From Chiridota heheva (taxonomy: Eukaryota > Echinodermata > Holothuroidea > Apodida > Chiridotidae), in assembly GCA_020152595.1 (NCBI GenBank), contig JAIGNY010004302.1, positions 339,501 through 403,500 on the forward strand: DNA of 64,000 nt, read 5' to 3'. Shown piece by piece: positions 1-11,900 of this stretch. Below the pieces are notes generated by a model. The model had not been told where the DNA came from. It did not search any database and saw nothing but the letters and a program-made list of their open reading frames with translations. Every line of letters begins with the position of its first letter. Position 1 is the stretch's first letter. A program made the position numbers and the translations under genes.

Positions 1-2200
1 AATTATTTGGGGAGAAATGTATATTGCAAGTTTGGGTCTGCTTTTTCGCAACATAATGTGGGGCATTTTATAATCTTTCTGAATAAACCACAGTTCAATT
101 CTCAAATCCGCCAAAATAATTAAGAGCGCAGCAATTTAAACCAATTGTTTGTATTCCTAAATATCGATATACTCTCCTTGTGGGTGAAATTACCCAAAAA
201 GAGACAAAAAAGATAACAATAACAAACCCAGGACAACTTCCATTACAACCCTGCTTGGAACGGATCTCATTTTACAGACTGCAGAAGTTGAGGTACCCAT
301 TCCAAAAAGGAAATACAACTCTTCAAAACTGTCTGGGTGGGCGAGGCTTGTCTAAAAAAAAATGCAGTCAAATGCGTCATTAACTTGAGTTTGGGAACTG
401 AAAGCTTATGTTCAGTGGTTTTAAATTCTAAATTGGAACTTTTAAAGATGTCATACATTTGTTTGAAAATTACAGGTGGAGAAACCCTACTGTGTATTCA
501 ATTGAGTTTAGTTTAGTTTCATTTCAGTTTAGTTTTCTTGTTAAAAAAAGTTTCATGTAATTTTGTTTTATTTCTTTCTCAAGTTTGAAATATATAAGGT
601 TCTCAAATTTCATTCTACTGCTAAATTTGGGTCAAGATGATAATAATATCCAATTTCCTGTTCATTATAGTCAACTTTTACCATTCAAAATATTTTAAAA
701 TGCACAATTTTCTAGTTGTCTAATTCTGAGGTTACAAACTACTGCACAATTTTTGCTAATTATGCTAATTAGGTATCTAGGTTTTAAAGTGCTGTAAAAC
801 AGACAATTTTTAACCAATTTTGATTCTCGAGGTCGGACATTCGGGAATGTTGTGGTGCACGGCGACGTAACAATGCTTTTTTGACGATGTCAAACTTCAG
901 TCAAAGGGGAAAACAAACAGTCAGTTATCATTGCAGTGAATGGGATAAAAACATTTTTTGTCATTTTGAACAATTATGGAACAGAATTGATTTTTCTTCA
1001 CAAATGTTGTGTATTAGATAATAGTTTCCAACATATATGAGTACCAATAATTTTCGCTGACTGGCTTAGGCGACACAAGTGTTAATAAAAAATATCCCAT
1101 TGAATGTAATGATAAAGTTTATCCTTTAACTTGGCAAAACTGTACTGAGCTCGTACACGGTTACGTCGACTCAGACCGCAAGAATGGGATTTTTTTATTT
1201 GTTTTTGTATGTACTAGCTCATGTTGTTGCTTCTGGTACATATACATAAAAAAAATAAGGAAATAATGAAAAAGTCTTTCCCACTAAGGATTTTGGCTTA
1301 ATTTGTCATAATCAGCTACTCCCTTTAAAAAGTCTGTTTTTAGGTAGATGCTTAAAAAACAATAGATTTATATATACAAATTTGCATAATGGTTTGCATA
1401 TTAATGGCTGAAAATCAAAAATCTGTAAAATGCTAAAAGGATTTCAAACAATGTATCTGTTGTTTCCTCTGCGTAGACTTTGAAGGTATATGTCAGCATT
1501 TTCATTTTGAAAATAGCACTTTCAGAAGTTTGTAATTTATGCTAAATTAGTTATAGGTGACTGATCAAACTTATTATATGTAACTCTTCTACTTACTGAA
1601 AAAATAATGACAAAGTCTGTTGTTGCTAGAATTTGAATAAAATAAAATAATTTGATTTAATAGTTTAATAATGGTAAAGACTCAAAACCTTTGGGCCAGA
1701 ATTTGCTGTACCCTCTCAGAGGATATACATATCAAAATAAAGGTTGCCCTATTTTATGTCACAAATTGATTTCTGAAATTTCCTGCAAAAAGATCAATTT
1801 TGACAAAGTTTTTTGCTACTTTCATGGTCTCTAGTATATTTGAAGAAGAAGTGCCATAAATGAATCAAAGCTTGCAGCAGGCCTCGCGAACAACTAAATG
1901 TCAATAATGCATTGGTAATGCATGGATTGCGGATTTAAGGTTTCTTTTCCCCCACCTAGTTACTGCGTTGCTATGATGGGTGTGGCTTATTTCGTAACTT
2001 AGAGACATTAATTGTTTTGGATGTGCAGCTATGACACCACACAGGACTTACTGCACCAGTCACTTTTTAACACACTGCATGGGAATCTTTGAAAGACTTA
2101 GACAACATGGTCTTTTCACTATTTTTTTGTTTCATTTTACAACAAAACAAAATCACAGTGACATCAGTAAAGTGCATGCCATGTACTTCATTAGCATATT
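1..2200. other. Non-coding intron or 5' flank with old dispersed repeats
   Basis: AT-rich DNA without a credible exon; the short ORFs at 180-383 and 2031-2228 resemble nothing. 1375-1995 is a dispersed repeat: its part at 1875-1990 (AACTAAATGTCAAT, then CACCTAGTTACTGCG) recurs inverted at about 23700-23960, and its motif GGTAAAGACTCAAAA recurs near 58145. It probably lies in an intron of the mucolipin gene, since the next exon begins inside a codon. Confidence 0.5.
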
Positions 2201-2211
2201 ACAAGAGGAGC

Positions 2212-2267
2212 TCTCAGGCATAATTTGACCCTCGTTGTTGTGGTTCTGTTAAGCCCTCATCAAACAA
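2212..2267 (+). mobile_element. 56-bp 5'-truncated LINE tail with target-site duplication
   Basis: Only the last bases of the RNase H LINE family are present (AATTTGACCCTCGTTG, then GCCCTCATCAAACAA). The 11-base direct repeat ACAAGAGGAGC flanks it at 2201-2211 and 2268-2278, which is the expected mark of target-primed reverse transcription. It fixes the true 3' end of the family. Confidence 0.8.
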
Positions 2268-2480
2268 ACAAGAGGAGCATATATTATACGGTGTGTGCAT
2301 GGAGATAATGCACACACACGTTGTACGTACAATATGTATGTGTCGTAACATGATACAGCCGAGTTGAACAATTCTATACAAATTTGTCGGTATTTGATAT
2401 ATGGAGCTATTATCTTAAATTAACTAGGTTAATGGCTCCATGTTTTAATAAAATGAGTGGCAAAAAAGATTAAAATTTCT

Positions 2481-2577
2481 GCCTTGACAAGATTCAAACT
2501 TGTTACGTTTGGAACAAAAGAAAAATCGCTGGACGCGGGCGTGAAGCCTAGCGCCTTATCCATTTGGCCACATCGCT
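2481..2577 (-). pseudogene. tRNA-like remnant (tRNA pseudogene or SINE head)
   Basis: On the minus strand an A-box-like D-arm (GTGGCCAAATGGATAAGG) is followed about 50 bases later by a perfect five-pair T arm with loop TTTGAAT. The middle is too long and the acceptor ends do not pair, so this is not a working tRNA. Confidence 0.45.
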
Positions 2578-2850
2578 GTATCTGAAGATGTTGCCGTATA
2601 TGATAGAAAGAGGCGTGTTTTGCAATTAAGTTGAAATTTCAACCAATCAGAAAATTAGAACTGAATGTCCTTATGCCAATATCACACCTTTAATTGTCAT
2701 CTTCCATTGATATTTACATTAAAAACATTTTTAGGAATTTTCCTTTCATAGAAAGGAAAGTCGCAGAAAATAAGTAAAAATGGACTTTTTTAGTTTGGAT
2801 ATATATTGTGGAGTACAGATTATTCTCAGGTTTGTTTCCATTTCTTACAG

Positions 2851-2972
2851 GTGTTAACTTCGATCAAGTTTCTACCACAATGCTCGTTTTTGATGGTAGT
2901 GTCATCCTTTTGTGCCTGCTTTCGTTTATTTTGTGCAGCAGATCCCTACTCGCAGGACAAGCACTAAAAAGG
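2851..2972 (+). CDS. Mucolipin exon with TM2
   Basis: Acceptor TTTCTTACAG ends at 2850 and donor GTAAGT starts at 2973. The first two bases finish a split codon, so the exon before it ends one base into a codon. The encoded stretch runs NFDQVSTTMLVFDG, then VILLCLLSFILCSRSLL, matching TM2 of mucolipins with the CxRS motif after the helix. The preceding exon (luminal domain) is not visible in 1-2850. Confidence 0.92.
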
Positions 2973-5900
2973 GTAAGTTTAAAGTTTACAACTAAAAATG
3001 GCCATTTGATATCATTTTCCAATATTCTTTAGAGATCCTCAAGCATCTCTCTGGTAGCACTGGAGATTTAAAATCCTTAAAAAATTATTTAAAAATATTT
3101 GGGCACCAACGGTTGTATCAGGCATGATTGTTAAACTCCGCCTTTATTATTGTGGTCATTTGCATGAAGCATGATTGTTTAACTGACCAGACTTTTTATT
3201 GTGGTGACTCAGTCATGAACTGCATATGGACTGCATATGGACATAGGGAGGGATGCCGTGTGGGACATGGATGGCGGCCATGTGGGACATGGATGGCGGC
3301 CATGTGGGACATGGATGGCGGCCATGTGGGACATGGATGGCGGCCATGTGGGACATGGATGGCGGCCATGTGGGACCTGGATGGCGGCCATGTGGGACAT
3401 GGATGGCGGCCATGTGGGACATGGATGGTGGCCATGTGGGACATGGATGGCGGCCATGTGGGACATGGATGGCGGCCATGCGGGACATGGATGGCGGCCA
3501 TGCGGGAACATGGATGGCGGCCATGTGGGACATGGATGGCGGCCATGTGGGACATGGATGGCGGCCATGTGGGACATGGATGGCGGCCATGTGGGACATG
3601 GATGGCGGCCATGTGGGACATGGATGGCGGCCAAGTGGGACATGGATGGCGGCCATGTGGGACATGGATGGCGGCCTTGTGGGACATGGATGGCGGCCAT
3701 GTGGGACATGGATGGCTGCCATGTGGGACATGGATGGCGGCCATGTGGGACATGGATGGCGGCCATGTGGGACATGGATGGCGGCCATGTGGGACATGGA
3801 TGGCGGCCATGTGGGACATGGATGGCGGCCATGTGGGACATGGATGGCGGCCATGTGGGACATGGATGGCGGCCATGTGGGACATGGATGGCGGCCATGT
3901 GGGACATGGATGGCGGCCATGTGGGACATGGATGGCGGCCATGTGGGACATGGATGGCGGCCATGTGGGACATGGATGGCGGCCATGTGGGACATGGATG
4001 GCGGCCATGTGGGACATGGATGGCGGCCAAGTGGGACATGGATGGCGGCCATGTGGGACATGGATGGCGGCCTTGTGGGACATGGATGGCGGCCATGTGG
4101 GACATGGATGGCGGCCATGTGGGACATGGATGGCGGCCATGTGGGACATGGATGGCGGCCATGTGGGACATGGATGGCGGCCATGTGGGACATGGATGGC
4201 GGCCATGTGGGACATGGATGGCGGCCATGTGGGACATGGATGGCGGCCATGTGGGACATGGATGGCGGCCATGTGGGACATGGATGGCGCCATGTGGGAC
4301 ATGGATGGCGGCCATGTGGGACATGGATGGCGGCCATGTGGGACATGGATGGCGGCCATGTGGGACATGGATGGCGGCCATGTGGGACATGGATGGCGGC
4401 CATGTGGGACATGGATGGCGGCCATGTGGGACATGGATGGCGGCCATGTGGGACATGGATGGGGCCATGTGGGACATGGATTGCAGCCATGTGGGACATG
4501 GATGGCGGCCATGCGAGACATATGATATAATATATACCATGTGGTATACACCAATGGCTATATCAGGCATAAATATTTGACTCCGCCTTCTTCTTTTTTT
4601 GATTAACAACACAATTGCATATAAGTTATGTAAACTGACACTTTCATACGGTGTGGTTCATTGGTTATAATGTGAGACTTCTAATCTTGAGGTCATAATT
4701 ATTTTGAATCCAACTTTTGACTTCATAAACTTTTCAACACAATCATTTCTTCCTTGGAAATAAGTGGAGACCAATTACCAGTATATGAAAAAGGGTTTAT
4801 TTATCTATTTTTGAGTGTCAACAACATGTGTCAAAAGCATAATGAATTCAATTATTTAATTCAAATAGTTAAAAAAATTAAATAAATTTTCTTGAAAATA
4901 CAATCACAATTTTTAAGAATGTTAGGATGAGGGCACCAACCTCTTATAGTAGACTTACTACACCAGGCATTTCTACACCGAAAAGACAATCGCTTAAAAC
5001 TTGAATATGGGCATAACGGAATAAGACATTGAAGTATTTTTTTCACCATTTTGTTTCTATTATTCTCGACCACATGAACTAATCCTACAAGTTACAAAAC
5101 AAAAGTTAAGACCTTCGTGGACGCCAATAATTCCGGAGCTTGTCCCCGATTTCTGTGGTGTGAAGAGGTAACCTCAGCAATCCTTGCTGGTGGTACTGCT
5201 TTTACAGCCGATTAGACTGAAGCAAGTGAAATCAATTTTCTTGTTACCTACAGGACATAGCACAGGATTCTGTGCCAGGAATGGAACCCAGCTCCTTTAA
5301 AATATGAGTTTTGACTCTCTGCCACTGTGCTTCCTTATTGAATTTAAAAGTTGTATCTAAGGTGTATGTAAATGACTGGTGTATAAAGTCCATAGGACTT
5401 CTCTGTGGGATGCAGTCATTTCGTATTCTATGGTTTATCGTTGTAAAAGTTAGCATTTCGTTTACACAAAATTTCATCCTGCAAAATTTAATTCAAACCA
5501 TTCACCATATTTTAGCCACTTTACATTCACTTTGAAAATCAAATTGGTTAAAAGATCAATCTTTTGTATTTCTTGCAGCATGGATTATTAACTTTGATTT
5601 ATCAATAAAAGGTCAAGGCCTAAAAATTGTTTTAAAATATTCAATATTTTGCCGGTTTTGATGAAATATTTTGGTATTGTCTTGGTTTATAGAATATTTC
5701 CATTCGATGAAGAAGCTCAATAGTTGTTGCTACCTTTCTGTAGATGTTTAAATTGATACAGTTTTATTAAAACTGAGAGCCAAAATTTTTAGATGTATTT
5801 CAAATCATAGTCTTAAACTGCAAAAATAATTTAGGGAATAATTACCTAAATTATTATATACACATTATGACCAAGAAAATGCATCAAAATTGTGTCCTAA

Positions 5901-8900
5901 ACACCCAATCATTGAAAGAAAACTGGTCGGGTGATCAAGTTACGTACTTCCGATTTGCATTGCTTCACTCGCACATTAAATTATATGATACAGTTCCCAA
6001 GCTCCACAACGAGATTCACGCATAAATAATTAAACTCAACTTGAACGATTGTTAGGCATGCAATTGTGTCTCAAATTATCCTGCTATGCTTGAATGTCTG
6101 TTAATTTTGGGGTTTTCCAGTTAGTGGAGGTGAGATGTTGGATGCATCACATATATAGGTATGTCCCCAAGTGGACAACAATGTGGTGGCTAGATCATTA
6201 TACATATAGTATCAAGTGCTAAATTCCTGTCGTAAAATTCTATCATACCAACACTTTTTCTAAATTGCAAAAGAAGCTTTACAGTAGGGGTGACTTTTAG
6301 AACTTGAAACCCTGTATTTATTTCTTCATCCGTAAACCACATTTTGATTAGGTCAATAGACTAGAGTTGCCTACAGCCTATACATACTTGACCTATAAAT
6401 TCTGCTAATGCGTCATCTTGTCTCATGCTTGAAATTGTTGTATAAATTGTATTTTGTTTGTTATATTTAGTGTGTCTAGTATTTGATCGTACAATTTTTT
6501 CTGGGAAAATTAAATAGAGCATTTTCTCTGATTGGTTAGTTAGTTTGCATAAAAAGTTATTTCTTCCTTTATCAGATGTTTTTGATTCAGCGATATAAAT
6601 ACACCTTTTTGGTACCAGGCATTGGCATTGGTCAAAAATGAGTTTATCAGTCAGATTTTTTTTCTTATATGATAGATCTCACAAAGACAAATAGAACAGT
6701 TGAGCTAAATTAGTTAAAGGCCATGTTCTTGCTTATATCTGGATCCAGCTGGATGATCGAATAAAAAACAAGGTCATGTGTTGTCACTTAAATGCAAGCT
6801 CGCAATCAGATTTACAGCAGGTGATCTGATTGTGGGCGTTAGTGAACCAGAAGTGGAAAGTGGGAGACAATACAAAATCTGTGAAATGTAAGGGAGTAGA
6901 CAACCGTTTACAAGACATAAGGTTATAGCGGGACATTGTGTAACAACGTGAGCTGATTGCCTGCTTGGCATCATAATCGTACCCTCGACTAGAATCAAGA
7001 GACTAGGATTAAAATATTGATGGATCTGATCTCCTGCAGTGGATCTGATCACAACCTCATATTCAAGTGAGAACACAATCTAAGAAATGAAGAGTGTGAC
7101 TGGTGTAATAAATCTTTCTCTTGGGGAAAGCTTTCCTGCCCCCTGGTCAAGCAACCCGTACCCCCTTGGTGAAGCAGCCCCTACTCCCTATGGGTAGTCA
7201 TGTAGTGTGAGGACATTTGACATCAGGGAAACAACACTGTGGTAACACTGATTAACAACACTGTGGAATTCTTAAACGCTGAACATCAATCTCTTTGATC
7301 AACTTCAAACTGTGACCATGTGTTATATAAGAAAAAACTAATACATGCAACCATATAAGAAGTCATGTAGTATGAGGACATTTGATATCATGAATTAGCA
7401 AAATAAGGGAAAGGGCTTTAGAGGGACACAGCGGTAAAGACAAGATGGTTCCCTAGGGGCTTGAACCCTGTAGAACAGACCGGCTCATGCAAAAACTGTA
7501 AGAGGAGTAAATAGACATTGCACAAAAAGGGCAAATATCATGGCAAAAATGATATAGTCCAACTATTGGGGAAGGGTTTTTTGTCATACCATCAGCAAAA
7601 TACTGGCTCTGAAAACAGTCTGAATGAATAGTAAAGTTAAAAAGGACTGGGAAATATAGCAAAATATGGCACCAGAAATATTTTCAAATCTTTAGAAAGA
7701 AAGAAAAAAAAAAAAAGGAAAAGAAAGGAGAAAATGAAATAATGGGAAGGAAAGGGGCAAAATGGTGTAAAAGAATGAAAGAAATGAGTCAGAATGAATC
7801 ATTGGTTTTGTTCTTGTTGTTGCAGTTTATAAAATTTCTATGGAGTATTTGCATTGTCATGACCCATGCATTAAATCCTGGTAATGCAAGACCTTGATTA
7901 TTCGGTTTATTTCATTTTTAGAACAGGTAAATGATTTAATAAACGGAAAAAACAAATAAAGTCAGGCCATTCTTATTGTGCCAAATTCCTTTGCCCAGTG
8001 CATTAAATGTGTATATAAACACTCTGCCTCAAAATTAATCTTAAAATAATTTACACTAACTGAATGTACTGTTACTGTACAGTAAAAAGACTCAGCCTTT
8101 GAGCTTCTGTGTTGAGAGCGACATGACTTCTATTCTATTCTCTCCAATTATTCATTCCGTTTCATTTTACCTTGCACTTTACCACCTAAGTTTTGTTTTA
8201 TATCTTCATTTTCCGGATTTTCTCTCTGTGGATGGGTATCTGTTTTTGGTGAGATCGTTTTTTTTTTTTTCTTATTCCTTTTGTTCTGACCAGATTTTCG
8301 CACCTTATCGTTACCTGTACAGCGGTTCTCCTATAGTAGTTAAGCGATTTTTTTTTTTTAAGTTGCCTCGGGTCTCTCGGCTCTTGGCTTTTTTTTCATC
8401 ATGACAAAACGCTTCTGCCTTGACCTTGACCCTCCCTCTCCTCCTCATGACCCACCTGCTACCTCCATTGACCATTATTCAGTCCCAATCCTCAAAATAA
8501 TACAGGCCACCAATAAACCAGATAGTTTAAAAAAGGTTTCCCCTTTTCTAATTCACAAAAAACGCTCTCAAGGCCTTGTTGGTACCCTCCCCAAGGTCTT
8601 CATCCTTAGATCTGGCGATCTCCTGGTGCACTGCACCAGGGACACTCAAGCCACCACCCTCCTCACCACCAAAATCCCAGCCAGTACCGGTATTGAAGTT
8701 ACAGTCACCCCCTCTGCCCCCTCCCCCTCCCACCGCTCCCTTATTCCTAACCCTCTTCGTTGTCTTAAGTGCCAGAGGTATGGCCATGGTAAAAACTCCT
8801 GCCACAGCCAAGTGCGTATTGGCAACTGTGGAACCTTTGATCATGACAGCACCTCCTGCACCAGCACCAACACTGCACCAATTGCGATGGTACTCATCCA

Positions 8901-11900
8901 GCTATCCATCCCTCCTTCTTAAAAGACTGCCCCACCTGGCCTCAGGAAAAGCAAATAACCAAACTAAAAAGCCTTAATCCCAGCATCACTTATTAGGAGG
9001 CCAGGAAGCAATTTCTCGCTTTTCTTAACACTAAACCATTCCACTCGAGCTGTATCCTCTAACACCAATATCGCCCCCCCTCCCTCCTAATACAATAAAA
9101 CTGACTCAGATACCCAAACAGATCCACTAGGTTCTTCTTACCCAGTCCTAAGCTCATCACCATTGCCAATAACACCCATTACCCAAACCACCTCCACCAC
9201 CACCACTTTTCTTCCCAACTTTCCTTCCTCCTATAGGACCTCCCCAATCACCAGCCTTCATGTTGAAGCCAACGAACTCCCCTTTTTACTTAGATGTAGA
9301 AACACTTAGCCTCTCCTATGCTTTTAGCATGATGAAATAACCATCCTTAAGAGCTAGAATGGTCCATCAAACATTCATGGATTTTGCACAAAGTCCTCCC
9401 AAGCATATAATGTATATTTTTATTTAGGCTCTGCCAAGGACTAATCTGATTCGCATCATTGAACAGCAGTTATGTGGCTTGAGCCCAAGATAAATGACCT
9501 ATTGTGTACAATGTAACAGTAGCTGGTTGCTAACAAGTGAACTGTGAATAGACTATGAAGATGTTGTCAGTTAAGAAGGTATAGATTACCCCTGTGTTGT
9601 GTATAGTGTAATAATAGCTGGATGCTAGTCAATGAATTGTGAAGAGTCTCTCTGGTTGAATGTTGTGAATTACCCCTGATTTTGAGAAAATTGGGGGTTT
9701 CGGGTTGAAGGGGTTTAAGGGCCAAAAAGTATTGATGGATTCCTCACCAATACCCAGAATCCTATTTACAACCTTATTAGGTACCCCAATTTCTTCATTC
9801 TCTTTGATAGGACTAAAACCCTATCCCCTCCCTTTAGCTTACGCATTAAATCAGACCTGCTTTATCTCAGCATTAACCCCGCCACTCTTGGCACCTTCTC
9901 CTGGCCCACTTGTCCTCCTTGGGCCACCCCCTCTCTTTTATCCACCTAGGCCTCTCCACTCATCACAAAACCCAAACCCACCCTAACCTCTTTATCAATC
10001 TCTACAACCAAGTCAAAGACCAACTCTCAAACTACACCTCCATCTATACGGATGGCTCCAAGGATGACAACAAGACAGCTGCTGCTGCCGTCATTCAAGT
10101 CTGCTACTGAGGGTGACCTCAGTAGCAGACTTCCCGACTACTCATTCATCTTTTCAGCAGAGACAAAGGCCAACCTCCTCGCCCTCAACTTTATTGAGTA
10201 CTCTCCGCTCAGCCATTTTGCCATCTTCTCCGACTCCAAGGCTGTTCTTACTTCTTTACTCAATCTTAAATGGGATAACTTACCTCCTCCTCCAAAAACT
10301 CCTTTCGCTCACCCTCTGCAGGAAAAGTATCCTTTTTTTTTGGATAACCAGCCATGTTGGCATTCTTGGCAATGACAGGGCTGATGCAGCTATTAAGCTT
10401 GCCCTCTACCCCTACCCCATTTCCCAAAACGCTTTCTGACATCTAAGCGCTTATCGCTTCCATTGTTCGTGACCGCTGACAAACCTCATAGGACTCTCAA
10501 ATTAAGAACAAACTCCACGTCATCCAGTTCACCATCTTGATCAAACCCACCATCATCAACCTCTCTCGTGTCGACAACGTTCATATTACCTGTCTTAGAA
10601 TGGGTCACACCCACCTCACTCACTTCCACCTCCTTATTGGCTCCCCCAAACCCCTCTGCAGCAATTGCCATTGCACCCTCACAGTCCATCATGTTCTCCT
10701 TGCTTGCCCCCTGTACAACCCTCCCAGAGTTCCCTCGCTCCCCACAACTCAATTGCAAAGTTCTTCCAGAAAAACCCTATGGATAAAATTATCTCCTTCC
10801 TTTATCTTGCTTCCCTCTACAACCCTATTTAGTCCTCCTCATCAACCCCCACCCCCCACCACCCCCTTTCCCACCCCACCCCCCTCCTTTCCTCCCTCTC
10901 TCTACTTTGTTTTTTTACCCATGCACCGTTTCTCTAAATCCCAGCTTTCTGATTTTTAGTTCTTGTATTTCTCTCATTCTCCCTGATTTCTTTCCTTCCT
11001 ACCTCTAGAATGATCTAACCTCTCCGGCACAATTTCACCCTCGTTTTCGTGGTGTTGTTAAGCCCTCATCAAACAAACAAACATTTACACTTTCTATGGT
11101 CCCAGAAAATATTGTTTCTACCCTTGGTATTATGTATATCACATATTTATGTTGATATTTGTTGATGGTTTTTTTGTTGTTTTTTTTTGTGTTTTTTTTT
11201 AAATGCTTACTATCAAATTACAAAATGGCCAATTTGTAAAACCAATGTTGGTGCGAATTTTGGCCGGTTTCAAGGTTTTGGATACTTCCAGTGTTTCCTC
11301 TTTATCCATTGACCATTGAAGAAGTTGACATAGAGGCATTGTTAGGCTAAGCTTGCAAATAGTGCAGTTGGCTTTAAAAGGTTTATGCTCTGTTCTGAAC
11401 ACTAAGTAAAAGACTTATTGAATACTGAATTTGCCAATCTAATAAAATAAAAATAAAAATATAGAATTTTTCAAACTGCAATTTCTCTTGTAATTTTGCT
11501 GTAAACACATTACAGGTAGTATTTTTTCTTTTCTATTCTTCTTTTCAGAAAGCTATGCAATTTTTCAAAGAAAAATATGACCACAATTTATCACGCTCAG
11601 ATCGTATGGAGTTTTTAAATTTGTGGTATGTTACCATCATTGTCAGTGATGTCGGAACAATTACAGGATCAATTTTTAAGATGTTATCTGAAGTGAAGGT
11701 AAGTTTGCCAAACAACATTGCAGAAATTACTTCTTTTTTTTTATTATATAGATTAGAAAAAGTCTGTTTGTTTCTCTAAATTTCCAGCAAGAAGATGGAC
11801 CCAAAATACAGAGATAACGTAACAAGGTGACAGGCTAAGATGGGTTAGTCAACCCATAAAAAACCAAACTAATACCACCACCACCACAAATACAAAATAA

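Larger units (their letters stand above)
8095..11090 (+). mobile_element. RNase H-bearing non-LTR retrotransposon (I-group-like), internally deleted
   Basis: The order is: an ORF1 remnant (8401-8922) with gag-type zinc knuckles; a non-coding, unrelated-looking stretch (about 9300-9700) where endonuclease and reverse transcriptase should be; the end of ORF2 with an RNase H domain (YTDGSKDD near 10040, SDSKAVLTSL near 10225, GILGNDRADAA near 10360); a C-terminal HTHLTH ... CSNC motif near 10610-10665; and a 3' end with GCCCTCATCAAACAAACAAA near 11070. Frameshifts break the ORF2 part. RNase H plus a zinc-knuckle ORF1 points to the I-like group of LINEs. It lies in the mucolipin intron, in gene orientation. 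Confidence 0.8.

Noticed and set aside
3128-4612. Long ORFs (425-467 codons) on both strands over the 22-bp array
   Set aside because: All frames translate the same repeat; no unique domain, and a known intron of the mucolipin gene covers the region.
8099-8404. Hydrophobic 101-codon ORF as a membrane protein
   Set aside because: Pyrimidine-rich 5' part of the LINE; low-complexity Phe/Ser and no conserved pattern.
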